Assembly: GCA_914767715.1 (NCBI GenBank)
Contig: OU612075.1
Span: 18,722,001 to 18,786,000 of the forward strand
From: Membranipora membranacea
Lineage: Eukaryota > Bryozoa > Gymnolaemata > Cheilostomatida > Membraniporidae
Direction of reading: 5' to 3'
Length of the DNA stretch: 64,000 bases
A program made the translations under genes and the position numbers. The notes under the pieces were generated by a model that worked only from the letters and a program-made list of their open reading frames with translations, did no database searches and was not told the origin of the DNA. Positions 1-14,000 of the stretch are shown piece by piece. The first letter of the stretch is position 1. The number at the start of each line of letters is the position of its first letter.

Positions 1-338
1 GTGATAATCAAAGACTGAAGAAAATCTACATTATACTACAGTCTACACATTTTATTGTATATAAATAACCGAATATTGATAAAAATGCTGACTTACATGT
101 AAATAACACTCCTAAAACCCAAACTTGACATATGAAGTAATCAAGAAAATACAGGAGAATCATTCAAGAGGTTTCATGATATGGTCAGTAGCTTGTATAG
201 CTAAATGGCGTTATGCCATGGTGCAGAAATCTCCAAGAACTCAAATCAGTACATAAAAGCATCCGCAGTGCTTTGTTTGTAAAGGGGTGTGGTTTATATA
301 GGATGGGCGTGGCTTGTGAAGGTGATGAGTTATCTTAC
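1..338 (-). other. Part of the intron after Dachsous exon 37
   Basis: This is the 5' portion of an intron read on the minus strand, starting with the donor GTAAGA next to exon 37. I see no coding similarity or repeat in it. Confidence 0.7.
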
Positions 339-3300
339 CAGTATTAGGCTCCTGGTTTTCCATGCTGAACACTCCCTGTGGATCTCCACCGATTATTGAG
401 AATTCTATCTTTCTGTTATCTGGGCTGTCATCAGCATCAGTGGCAGACACAGATATTATACTCACACCTTTAAGAATTCAATAATATTTTTTATGATAAT
501 AATAGAATTAAAATTAAATAAAACATACACTCATGGTGAAGCTTCTCATTGGCCGAATAATTAACTGAACAGAGAAACTGACTTCATTGATATGTTGTTC
601 CCATAGACTTAATAATAAAGTCTATGGTTGTTCCTGTTTTTTGAAAGGGCCAATCAGAGACTCTGATGATTTGAAATACTCAACTTGTTTTTGAAAAATC
701 AACTTGTACTTGTAAATCACAATGTCTATCATATGAAATGATAAAATAAAGTACCCACCTGTTTCTTCTCTCTCATTGACTGATTTCTTGTAGCTCTGTG
801 TTTGTGTGAAGACAGGTGCATAGTTGTTAATGTCCTTAATATGTATCTGGACAAACACTAAGGCATTCAGCTGAGGTACACCTTGGAAAGAAAACATTTA
901 AATCTTATAATTACTCAATTCTCAAATTACTAGGTGTTTGAGGAGAGAATTGTGGAAAAACATTTGAAGGCGCAATTCCCATCAGTGACTCCAACTTGCG
1001 TCAACAGAAGTTAGCACTGTATTCACACTAGCTATATTGAAGTCAGCAGAATGAATAAGAATATGTGGGTTCAATTTAAGTAATGCGAGTGGGGGATAGG
1101 GGCGGGATGCAAAAGAAGAGTATTTAGCTCCTCCACCTGTCTTCTATATTACTTACCTCCATCAGTAGCCTTGATTGCCAGGTTGACTGTAGCCTTATCA
1201 GTGGCGTACTCGATCTGCCGACTGTTATATATCCAGCCAGTAGTTGAGTTAATATAGAAGTCGTCTGCTCCTGTTCCCTGTAGACTGTACCTAATTCTGC
1301 CGTTTAGTCCAGAATCTCGGTCTGTCGCATCAACTTGTATAACTGGTGTGTTTGGTGGCAACAACTCTTCGATTGTTTTCTGTATAAGAAAAGAAAGCAA
1401 ACTTAGATATGCAGGACACAAATATACAGATAATCGGTTGTTTTCTACGGTCATATATATATCCTTAAACAATATTTAATTAACATAATTATTAATTTAT
1501 TTTCAATTTGAATTATTCTAATTAAAATTTGTAATTCAAATTTAACTAGTCGGTTACCTCATAAGTTGATGCTCTGAACACTGGAGAGTTATCGTTCTCG
1601 TCTATTACAGAGACGTGTAGATCCCCTGTGACTGTGTGTACCGTGTCGTTAGCTATCAGATTGAGGACATACATATCCTCCATCTCATGGTCTAGCTCTT
1701 TAGCCAGAGTTATCCTACCAGAGTAACGGTCTATACTGAACGTAGAGTCGGGGTTACTGGAGGGAGTGAAGTCGAATGTGACCTGCTCGGGTGTGCTGTC
1801 TCGGTCGAGAGCTGAGACTACATAAACCTCCTGCCCGATCTGCATGTCTGTAAGGTAAATGTCAGAGATTGTTGACAACTGATAGCGGCTTGATATATTG
1901 TAATATATCATTTTTAGCAGGGCCTTGTACAGGCAGTCACTCAATTCTAGGTCAACTTTTTCAATCCCTTATTTGTAACAATGTGGTGGTTATCATCCAT
2001 AGAAGCAAGATATTGTAATTCACAATTGGTTTCCGTTTAGCCGTATTTAGATATATCTGTACACATGGGTCAAAAGTGTAGCCTTTAATCTATAGTAAGA
2101 CTAGGGGAGGGGATCAATCCTTACATATTAGGTCCCAAACTTGAGAGTATACTGTATTTGTAAACTTACTTTCTTTGATCATGACGGGATTACGAGCCTG
2201 ATGCTGAGCTAGATTTGTGAAAGTTGGTGGATTATCGTTAGCATCCTTGATGAAAACTTTTAGTACTGTGCTGCCAGACAAAGGCGGGGTGCCGCTATCG
2301 GTAGCCACAATCGTGACCCTGATCTGTTCGTTTGTCTCTCGGTCTACGGGCTGAGCAAGCTTTATTATACCTGTCTTAGGGCCAATGTTAAGGAAGTGTG
2401 CCTTCTCGCCCTTCAAAAGCCACAAAAAACATTCATTATAGTGGCAGAAAGATAACGTATCGGAATATAAAAAGCTGTCCATCTATCATATAGCTTTCAA
2501 AGTTGAAAAATTCTAGATTGATCTATGAGAGTCACAGTAACAATCTTAAGTTAGACTAACATGTTTCTCAAAAATCAATCATAATCATCAGAGTTCTAGA
2601 ATGTATTGTGTATTTCATTGCACATTGTATCGCATATTGTATATTATATTGCATATAGGTATCCAGCCAAGTCAATGCTTTTAATTTTCAGAAAATCCTA
2701 CCTGCAGCCTGTACGATATCTCATTGTTGGCACTAGTAGCATCTTTGTCTCTAGCTTGCACCTGTTTGATGTATGTGGTCACATTGGCTGACTCATAGAT
2801 AAAGCCTAAGTACCTCTCATCATAAAATACGGGGGCGTTATCATTCTTATCCTGGATATTCACGAGAACTTGACACAAGATTGTATCCCTACAATATGAT
2901 ATTCCATAATTTTATCAACTAATTTTAACACACATATACAAAACAATACTTTATTGTAATGTGTTAGCTAGGGGTGTCTGTCTTTGTATGGGATCGCCGA
3001 AAAACCCCTGCACTGTGGGATGCATTCACTGCGTTGCCTGTGAATAACAGACCTTTCAACACAAGCACAAGAGTTTTTTCTATGCATTCCTTAATACTCA
3101 TGACAAAGAAGTCATTGTACATTTCACAGTAACAGTAACAGTACCAGTAACCGTATGTAGTATAGACAGTTCAGGTTGACATACTCTGAGTGGTGGTTGT
3201 GACTTACCGCCCAGTTGATGCAACAACTAACATCCTGTATCTCATCTTATCCTCGTAGTCTAGCTGTGTCTCATCAGATAAAGTTATCAGCCCGGTGGTT

Positions 3301-5003
3301 CTATTGATAACAAACGGTCCGGCTGACAGGTCTGTTGTTATGCGGTAAGAAATTGGTCCTGGCGGTGTGCCGTCTGCGTTTGAGGCCTCAATTTGAATAA
3401 CCTTAAAATCAAGATATCAAGAAATCAAGAAAAATCTTAACATTTGTAGTAGAAAAACCAGCCAAGTGACAGTCACCCCTGTTTTGTGCCACTGGTGAGC
3501 TGAGAGTGGGACCAAGTTCTTCCATTTTACCGTCTGAGTCATTACAATTATAACTACACGATCTCCTATGTCACAACTAGTATGTCCATCACACTGATCA
3601 CTGATAAATGTGCATGGTGCACGAATTTAATAATGTGGCCCAAGTATCTTTGAATTGATATCGCCACCCAAATAGTGCATTTGTATAATAAGGGGTTAGC
3701 ACTTGGGGCAAGTTCACTCTAACGATAAGAGATACATAATAAATATGTTAGGAGTGCAATCTTATGATAAGATTAGAACGCAATTAGATTATAATGTGAT
3801 TAGAATTAAATTAGATTATGATTAGATTATTTACCGTATCACCGTTCCTGGCATCCTCGTCTAAGTTGACACTGTACTGTCGTGAGTTGAACCTGAAGTT
3901 CTCTGGACCGACAGCTGTGCCAACTGTGATCTCAACATAGCCTTCACTAGATAGCGGGGGCGTACCCTTATCCATAGCTCGCACTCTCAAACTACGCAGG
4001 CCTCTCACTCCCATCAGGGAACTCTTAACCTAATATATAATATATTCGGTAGAGCAAATACATAAACAGATATATGCAGTATTTATGATAGACCTTATGA
4101 TATTATCAAGTCTATCATATTTATATATTTATGAGCCAATAAAAGCACAGGTCAAAGGCTATCCTGTCTATTGAACTTCCAAAACTTCAAGATTAAGGCT
4201 GATTAACTTAATCTTTTGTTCAAGATTAGCTCCTAACAAGCCAGAACCGAGACTGTATTTAAAGACTTCAGAAGGACCACAGCAATACATAGTCTGGCAG
4301 CTAGTTCTGCAATAGTAATGCAATATTTTCACACTTAAAAAATTCCGAGCACTTCTGGGTCAAAATTATGTTCAGTGTTAGAAATTGTCCTCCCTTCTCA
4401 TCTATAAGCTGTAAGGTATTTATGAGCCCTAGTGCTGTACCAACCCAATAAACCATCACTTCTATCTACTTGAGAAAACTGTATAAATTAAGGAATGAAG
4501 ATATCTACTATTGTAAAATGTCTACTGACAATGGAACTATATTTATGTGGAAAAGAATGGTAATCAAAGTGTTTTGAAGTGGTAGCTTATTAGGTTTGCA
4601 CAGCACTAGGGGTCATAAATACCTCACAGCTCATAGATGAGAAGGGAGGACAATTTCTAACACTATACATAATTTTGACCCAGAAGTGCTCGGAATTTTC
4701 TAAATGTGAAATTATTGCATAATTACTGCAGAACCAGCTGCCAGACTATATATATTGCTGTGGTCCTTACGTAGACTTTTTAATCAAAATTAAGAGCACC
4801 GGGAAACAAAACATCTACTAAAAGTCAAGACAGCAGTAGCTAGTCTCGATGTTGCCGATTTGAACAGTATAGATTATAGAATGACGTACCTTGATGTCTC
4901 CAGTATTGCGATTGATGTCAAAGTAATCTCCGTTTTGTTCGACAATCTCATATTCTATTTGACTATTCGGTGTGTTCTGCTCGTCGGCATCATCGGCTTC
5001 AAG
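339..5003 (-). CDS. DCHS1: Dachsous exons 29-37: EC19 to part of EC24, open at left edge
   Basis: Nine exons cover the rest of EC19, EC20 (linker QDKNDNAPVF), EC21 (KDANDNPPTF), EC22 (IDENDNSPVF), EC23 (KDINNYAPVF, one calcium-linker Asn-Asp changed to Asn-Tyr) and about 40 residues of EC24 (SATDADD, FSIIGGDPQGVF). The EC19/EC20 linker is degenerate (TVGTAVGPENF), again as in vertebrate Dachsous. Exon 37 ends in a GT donor at 338/337 and the coding frame is still open, so more exons lie before base 1. Confidence 0.86.
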
Positions 5004-8000
5004 CTATAAAAAATGATCATACGAATAAATATCCCAATGCAGTGAGTGAGTGACTGATGCAGTGGGTGAGTGACTGATGCAGTGGGTGAGTGACTGATGC
5101 AGTGGGTGAGTGACTGATGCAGTGGGTGAGTGGCTGATGCAAATGATCCCTAATGACTCATTGTTATTCTACATGGAGGCTTCATTAGCTCAGGACCCTC
5201 AAAAGAAAATATAATTCACTGTGTCGGTGATTACACAGAGTACAGCTATGGTATGTGTTAAGTCGATGAATAGTAATAATTCTCGTAGCCAGTTGGTCTA
5301 TATGACTGTGATTGAAGCAATTATGTTAGTAAAAACATAACTGAACAATTTGACATAGGGGAGAATATAAATTCCCAAGTATGACCATGTTTGTGGGTAC
5401 ATTTTGGTTACTGTTACTTTTTAGTAAGACCATCCAGTTCATCTGAGAGATAACGTTTTTTTTCATACTTTTTTGGCATCATAATCATCTTTAAGAAAAA
5501 CGACATGAAACATACCGTGAGTACAGTGGTCCCAACAGTCTCCCCTTCGCTGAGGGTGGCATTGAATGGGACATGTCTGAAGATGGGGGCGTTATCATTG
5601 ATATCCAGTATGGTTATCTCCACCCATGTTTGTTTGGTCCTCGGGTCGTACTGCGCATTGTCTTGAGCTGTAACTCGGAATGTGTATGAGGATTTCTTCT
5701 CACGATCAAAATGCCTGCAACAATTTTATAACAGATTAACAGAAGACTCGAAAAGTTATAATTCAAATGCTATCAAGGGAAGGCAATTTAACAATGCCCT
5801 AATTGTCAGTAAAACTGTTAGGCTCACAAGCCAATGAGGCATTAGGTAACATTTAAGATAATAGACCAATCATGAAGAATATAACAATTTTGGTTTCTTA
5901 CCCAGCTGCTTGTGAGGTGGTGATGACTCCAGTCTCACTATTCAGATGGAATTTTCCCTCCGTACCATCGGTACCATTACTGGATATGTAATACGTTATC
6001 TTGGAGTTGTTTCCCTTGTCAGCGTCAGTAGCTGTCATGGCAAGAACGAATGATCCGGCAGCTATCGACTCATTGAGGCTAGCTCTGTAATTCTGTGGGT
6101 TGTTGGTGAACACTGGATCATTGTCGTTGGTGTCTGAGACCTGCAATACAAAGCTTAACATCTCAAAAACAGCCTTCTCTTTGTTGCATAAACCCTGGAA
6201 GGTCAATAGCCCACATGGTATAAAATATCATTGTATTGCAGTTGACTGACTACGTTTTTGGTTCAGAATCGTATAAAATTTGTAAAAGGTGGGGGTTAAC
6301 TTACGGTTATAATAACAGTTGTATCGTTCTGTTTGGAAGGGGTGCCGTTATCACGAGCCCGCACTGTCAGGGTGTAACGTTCCTGCAGTTCTCTGTCTAA
6401 ACGCTGAGCATATATCCTGCCAGTGTTAGGATCGATGCTGAACTTTCCATCAGCATTACCCACTACAAGAAAAGGTTCATCAATGAGCAGTGATCTCAGT
6501 GTTATTACCTTCGCATGGTATCCAGAGCTCAATTCAAAGAATAGCTATATAAACTCATGATTAGCCTCTCGATAAAGTAAAGTCAACCTTGCTTTAAGTA
6601 AGTCCTTGAGTTTCGAGTCAAGTTGTAACTCGACTCTGAATAACTTGACCGAGTGGTGACTTGATAACATGTCTTTTTTCACAGTTCTGCCTCCCCATGC
6701 ATAGAAAAATATGATTTGAACCTTATAAAAATCAATACTATGGAAATACCATGCCTATACGTGCAGTCATGCCAACTCATGCCATGCAAACAACTCAATC
6801 AGGAGCATTCAATATGGCCGCCAAACAGCAATAAGAGTCATGGAATCATAAGTAAGCCAAGTAAATGGGATGCTCTGTCCAAGATGCCAGTTTGGCTCCG
6901 CTTCAACCTCAGCAAAAATAAATGCTTATCAGGCTACCAAATAGACTAAGCCATTCGATCATGCTAGCGAAATATTAGTAGGATATAAGAAGAAAAGGGC
7001 ATGTGAAAAGTTATCCCATAATGCAAGATCTGGCTGATAATATAATATATGAGCCAACTGGGAAAATTAGAATTATTGATCTTGTATCTGTGATGTACAG
7101 CAATAAAGGCTGCCAAATTATCTGTTGAGCGTTGCCATGTGCATTAGACTGAATGGGTGCAAAGATTCATTCTGATTGAGAATGGAATGAAATCAAGGGG
7201 TCAAGACTTTGAAATCAATATAGCATAACAACACATTTTGTATACATAATTTTGGTGTAATCAGGAGCAGTAGCAATGCGTTTAGCAATCACAAGACTAA
7301 TCACAGTAGCTTATAAAGGGCACTATGATGATGATGATTACCATTTACTCTTGGTGAGACTTCGGTCTTCTGTGCAAAGACATCTACCACAAAACACCCA
7401 TATGGGTTAATATGTGTAAGGAGGAATTGTGCTTACCATGGAGTAGGGGCACAACTCCAAATAATGAGCAAAAATGGGTGAAAATGATAATAAAATGATA
7501 GCAGAAAATATTAACACTAGCGAAATACAGCTGCGAATGCATAGTAGTTAAATTCCGCAGAAAGGGTTGCGAATGAGTTTCTGTTGCTTGTCTTGTTGAG
7601 CAATTTGTATTTGAGGAACATTTTAGTGAGGCATGTAAATAATAGAAATGCTGGAACAGTTATAAGTAGGCAAGTCACAGGTTGATCTGAATACTCACTT
7701 GTGATAGAGTATGTTATGCGTGCGTTGTCACCAATGTCAGCGTCTTGGGCTAACACTTGGAATATGGACGCATTGCGATCCTGAAGATTTTCTGGTACGG
7801 TCTGGAAGAATTCTCTATGGAGGAAGTATGGAGTGTGGTCGTTCACGTCGTCTACTTGTACTATCACATTACACCAGTCGTATAGCTTAGGATAGGCATT
7901 GTCGTGTACATAGGCTGAGAAATACAAAGGGATATCATATTTAACTCCACCCATTTAACCCACTTATAATTAAAACCATCCATTCTCTTGTCAAGAAAAT

Positions 8001-11000
8001 AGTGTCTAATATGATTGGAAGTGTGTGCATCATCAAATAAATGATGAGTTTCATACTATCTCTACAATATAATTGTAAACAGAAATGAACATAAGACTTT
8101 TTATTTAATTTATTCATCACGAAACCTCCAGCTAACTAAACACCACCTGTCAGCTCTTCAAGCACAAGAAATCAGTAACTCATCCTCATTCTACAAACAA
8201 AATGGTTTTGCAGCTCTGTCAAGATCTCTTAGAAACATCAGTAATCTCTGCTACTATCGGGCAATTGACCATGTTTGGCTCTGATCGCCCCCCAGCCAAC
8301 AGGCAATCAGATGCTTCACATTGTCCAGCAGCAGATGTACTTACCGGAGAATCTGTATTCACTCTTGTTCTCTCGATCCAGCGGAGCTGTTGTCCTGATG
8401 ACTCCATTGTTGTCTATAGCGAACATGTTATCAGCGATTCCCTCAGGTATCACATAGACTAACTCTGCGTTAGCTCCTTCATCTGGGTCTACTGCTTTTA
8501 CCGTCACGACCTGGCAGAAAGAATATAGAACTTATAAATACACAATACCGACAGCATTCAATGATGTGGCACATCAATCCTTGCATTGAATTGAACAGAA
8601 TGTATTTTTGCAAAAGCACTTGGCACAGCCATCGACGAGCTCTACTGGCTTGCAGTTGTACATCTAGTCTAAGTTTCAAAATTGTCTTGTATGGATGGCA
8701 TGAAGAAGACACAAGAGGCATATAATAAAATGATTGAGTCTATGGTTTTTCCCCCAAATGCTTGTCCTGAAATATCACCGTAGTTGAAGGGGTGAGTAAA
8801 TTAGCAAATGGAAGAAAAGGGGTGCTGAACTAAGGAATTTTAACCATAATTATTAAAAAGGAAGTTTTAAAGAGAAAAAGTTTAAAAAAAAGAAATGTAA
8901 AATATATATTGATAAATAGTTTTGTATGAATGAATTAGTGGATTTTATGCTGTATTGAGTGGTTGGTGGATGCTTCGAGAAGCAGTGCTATATGTACCAC
9001 CAGTTCACCTGGCAAAATGCATTTATATATGCTTGACATGCAGACTACCTACCGGTTCGCAACACTGGAAAGAAATATATTGATCATAATAATGAGTAAA
9101 TGTTGAACGTTAAATGTTTTGTGTGCCAAACATGGATATTCTTAATTTGAACATAATTAGGCCACTTGCGCGACTCCTTGATCACACGGTACAGTCAAGT
9201 TAGCTTGATCATAAAAAGAATAATAGAAGAATGGACAGAAAGTTTGAATGTTTGTTTCAGGACTTGGTATGGTTGATGCAGAATTTTTACAAAAAATATT
9301 CAGAATCCTGGAAATGTGTAGGCCATTATATCAGATTATTCATTGTTTTTACGATGTAATGATTTGTAGTAGCCAAATGGTGTCTTGCTACAATCATGCT
9401 TTTACCGACTACTGATGATAAAATAAAAAATCAATCTTAATTATTTACCTGCTGAGGATCGACGCTTTCTTCTCTGATGCTAGCAGTGTAAGTTTTGTTG
9501 TTAAATCTAGGAGGGTTATCATTGACATCGAGAACAGTGACAAAAATGGTTTGAGTGGCATGATTAGGTGGATTTCCTGTGTCTATGGCTTTCACTGTGA
9601 GGTTGTATGAAGCGGTCACCTCACGGTTCAGAGCTCCATTTAGCTTTAGTTCACCTGAAGAAAAGGAGAGAGTCAATCATGACAATGAAGTTATTGTGAA
9701 ATCAGCAGAACAACGGCTTTTGAGGACCAACACCGGTGCACTTCATAATTGCCACTCTAAATTTTGGCAAGATTATTTTAATTATCAGAATACACTTGTG
9801 TATGACATGCGATAAAACATTAAAAATGGATATCAATCAAATACCAGGTAAAATTAGCAAGATTATCCTCAATTTTTTATATAAGATGGTGGGAAAGTTG
9901 TATTCAATATTGATATCGATATTACACATAAATAAATGTTCAAATTCTATGTCACAAGGGCGCCAGAGCGACAAACAACAATAATTATTTTACACCAAAT
10001 TCAGTAAGCTGCTGCCAAATAGTTGATTGAAAATATCCCATTATGTACATTATTATGTATGTAATATTTGAATGTAACAGGTTGTCTCACGCTAAGCCAA
10101 GTTTAGGAACAGCCATTAAAATCATGCCAGGATTATCATAACTTATGTTCTTTGTGATGGATGACATGTCTTCTTCAAGGGAAATTGGAGAAATCCAGGA
10201 GAGAAAATTTCATCATATCATATCATGTCAAATTGTTTTTGATGTTTTGATTGGAACAGCAGCATTAATCTCATTGCAAAATGAACAATGTTCAAATTAA
10301 TTAATTACAACCCACCTGTATCACGGTTGAGTGCAAACTTGTTCTCTGAGTCTCCGCTGGTAATCGTATATCTTATTGAGTTGTTTCGATCAGCATCTGT
10401 AGCAGCCACCAGCAGTATGGGATATCCAACACTCTCATCCTCCGCTATGTTTATCAAGTTACGTGAAGTGAACACTGGGGAGTTATCGTTCACGTCTTCG
10501 ATGTTCACTACCACCGTCATGGTGCTGTGTGTACGCTCGCTGACGTTCAGGGCTTGATCTGTGTGGATAAAATATATTTTGTAATAAAAAGCAGTTTTGA
10601 ATGTTTTTTAGGTAAAAGGAGGCATTAATATTATAAATATTTCAAAATTTATGTGAAGAAAATGTTGGTTCAATAGGTAATTTATAGGGGATAATTTTTG
10701 TTATAATATATATATAAATTTATCAACATAAAAGGGAAGTTGACCACTTAATTTTTTGTAGTGCTATAATCATAAATTATAATATCAATGACTTTCTTTC
10801 ACCTGCTGGTGGTCAATAAACCATACCAGCATTATTAGATGGGGCAGTGACCAGCATCCTGTAACAATGGTCCAATATCTATCGTAAAAAAATTCTGATG
10901 CAAAAATATCAATTAAAAAAAAAGAGGAAATAAATTAGAATTGCATACCTATGGCTTTGACTACAAGCAGAACTCCAGTAGTAACCTCATAGTCAATGTT

Positions 11001-14000
11001 TGTAGCAGTAGAGATCTGTCCAGATTTTGGGTTGATACTGAACATATCTGGTGGCTGACTGGGGAACTGTGATACAATATCATAAATCACCTCGGCGTTT
11101 GGTCCGGAATCTCGGTCGTTAGCTGATACTTGTCCTGTTAATCACATGTAGAAAACAATGCCGGCTAATTTTTGTGACTACCAGCATTTGCAGTTTTCTG
11201 TCTGATCTTCCAATAAAATGAGGCTGAGATTTGCACAGAGTAAGAGAAAAAATTTTCCAGTGTTAATTAAGTCCTCGACTATCGATTATAAATGTATCAG
11301 TCAATGATTAGAATACAGAAATTCTTGTATTTTGTTGTAAAAGAAATTTTTTTCTTACCAATTGGTTCTCCAACTCTTGGATTCTCAGCTATGTTTATCC
11401 ATTTTGGATCTTGTACAAATATAGGTACGTTATCATTCCTATCTTCAACAGTAATCTGCAATTTAAAGTTATTAAAAATTTAGCAACAATTTGAAACAGG
11501 AAGACATTTGAGAGTTACTCTCTCATTGAAGCTGACATCAGGGAGTGGACAACTTCTAATTAAGTGACTTCTTGTACTAAAATGATGTTCATACTAATGA
11601 ATTATAGGGGTGTTGATTAAGGTATTGAGCTTACTGTGACATTGATGGTGGTTCCCTGTGGGTTCTCCAGAGAGCTGTCCACAGCCTGTACGACGAGCCA
11701 GTGTTTTGATTGGCTCTCAAAGTCAACAGGAAGCGCAGAATATATCTCTCCTGAAGTCATGTTGACATCAAACACATTGCCAGGGTTACTTTGTCTGATC
11801 GTGTAATGCACCTTTCCATTTTCACCTAACAAAAATAGAGACCACAAAAATTTGATCAGCAAACGGCCTTGTCTGGAGTATAAATTGATACAGACATCAT
11901 GTTATGCAACAAATTTGGTGAAGGTTCCGATTTTACTTGAAACTCAAAAGAAAGCAATAAAACCATATTAATGGAACAAACATGAAATTTGAAAATAGCA
12001 GTCTCTTTTTGGTTTCATCCGGTCTTTGATGATCTGAACGCAGATAGTTCGACAACTGCCTAATTGACAATTATTACTTTGAAAGAGCCAATTTAGGAAT
12101 TTTATGCATTAGTAAATAGGCATTTTGCCACAAGTAAAATCAAGATTTATACCACCCTGATCATAGTCATATGCAGGAGGCACCAAAATTATAATGGGTA
12201 TTTTAAAACCTTATTAAGTATTTACTACTCATAATTAAGAAGAGTTATGTTTCATGTGGTTATCAGCTGAACATGGCTACAGTGTAAGTGACTTGGCTAC
12301 AGGAAATTAGACTGGAAGTTACATGTGGTGCACTATGACGGTTATCCTAGCCATAAAACATTCATGTTTGATTCATCATCTTATCAATATAAAATAGTAC
12401 GGACGGCCCTAGAGGAGTAAATATCAGCTATAGTTTAGTTTTGCTGGTTTTTGAGGTGACTTAATGTTAACTAATATCAACTTTAGCTAGCCAAGATGGG
12501 AGCTAACATAAAGTAAAGAGGGAGGGGAAATGTTAGCTAGCAATAAATTTCGCTACATTTCATGCATGGTTAAAAGGTGATATTTTCCCACCCTCGGTTA
12601 TTACATAATTGGCACTGATGTCTACAAATTAAGATTTGATTTCCGTTTAAAAGTTTTACAAGAACAATTACGATTCCGATCTCACCTTGATCGCCATCTA
12701 GTGCTAGAACTCTGCCGATAACAGAGCCAAGGGCGATATTCTCATCAGTGTTTAGATGCAGGTAGGAGGCGGGGAATCTAGGAGGTTCATTCTTATCTAG
12801 CACCTCAACCATGACGACAGCATTAGTTGTCTTAGGGCTAGATCCGTGGTCACGTGCCGATACAGTGATGTTATATAACCGTCGCTGCTCTCGATCAAAT
12901 GTTACCCGTGCCTTAATCCAGCCAGTTACAGGGTCGATAGCAAAGTTAGTCGTTTGATCTATTCAAATAAAAGTTTGTAAAACCGTTTAGATATTTATGA
13001 GACAAAAGTAATAGCATTGAACTTAAGTAGTCAGAGCCAAAAATGGGTGCCAATTTGAACATTATCTAAAAGTGTGAAATTACATCATAGCCAAGTAGAC
13101 CCATATATCATGTCTCTATCAGATAAGGGTGTCTTGAGGGTAAACCACAGATTGCCTGGAATTCCAGGCCACCGAATTTACAGCAATAAAAACCCTAAAA
13201 GTGGAAACGTATTAATCACTATTATAAATTAAACATAAACAAGAGCATTGATACAATGACACAATTAACTAGTCAAAATAGACAGTTCTGATGGGTTATC
13301 TGTAACACTGAATGATTCTCAGTTTCATTCAGCAAGGTCAGAGGGTAGGGATATCATTGCTCTGTGGAAAGGTGATCCTCAAGTAGAAAACTTATGCTCT
13401 ATCCTCAATATTTGTACAAAACAAATAGAGAGTAGGCAAGAAAAAATAAAAGGGGATAATTATCTTACCTCCGAGAATAGAGTATGAGACTTTAGCATTG
13501 TCTCCCTCGTCAGGGTCCACAGCTGTGACCTGTACTATAAGGGAGTTATTATCTTTGTTTTCATACACGAAAGCAGGGATAACTCCATCCTGAATGTTGT
13601 TGAATCTGGGGGCGTTGTCGTTCACATCCGTGACTGTCACTTTTACGATAGCCGGCTCCGCTTCGTTCTTTGGCGTACCTGTAAACAAGAAACCAAAATG
13701 TGTCAAACAACACCTTAGTAGTTGATTAGATTCCAATAACAACCACATTTTACTATATCGGAATAGTAAACCTTTTTAAGCTGAAGAATTTTAAGTTAAT
13801 CCGAAGCAGTTATTTTATATTCCATTAATGGATCAGTTGGATTTGTGGATTAATTGGCTAATTGAACTTCATTCAGCATTGCTTCTGATGTAGGTGGACA
13901 GTAAACCCAGCGCTAGGATACTACAGAAGATTGGCCGTGAGAATGTAGCACACTCAATGGTGACTCATGAAAGTTAGCCGAAATAATTTCAATTAAAATT

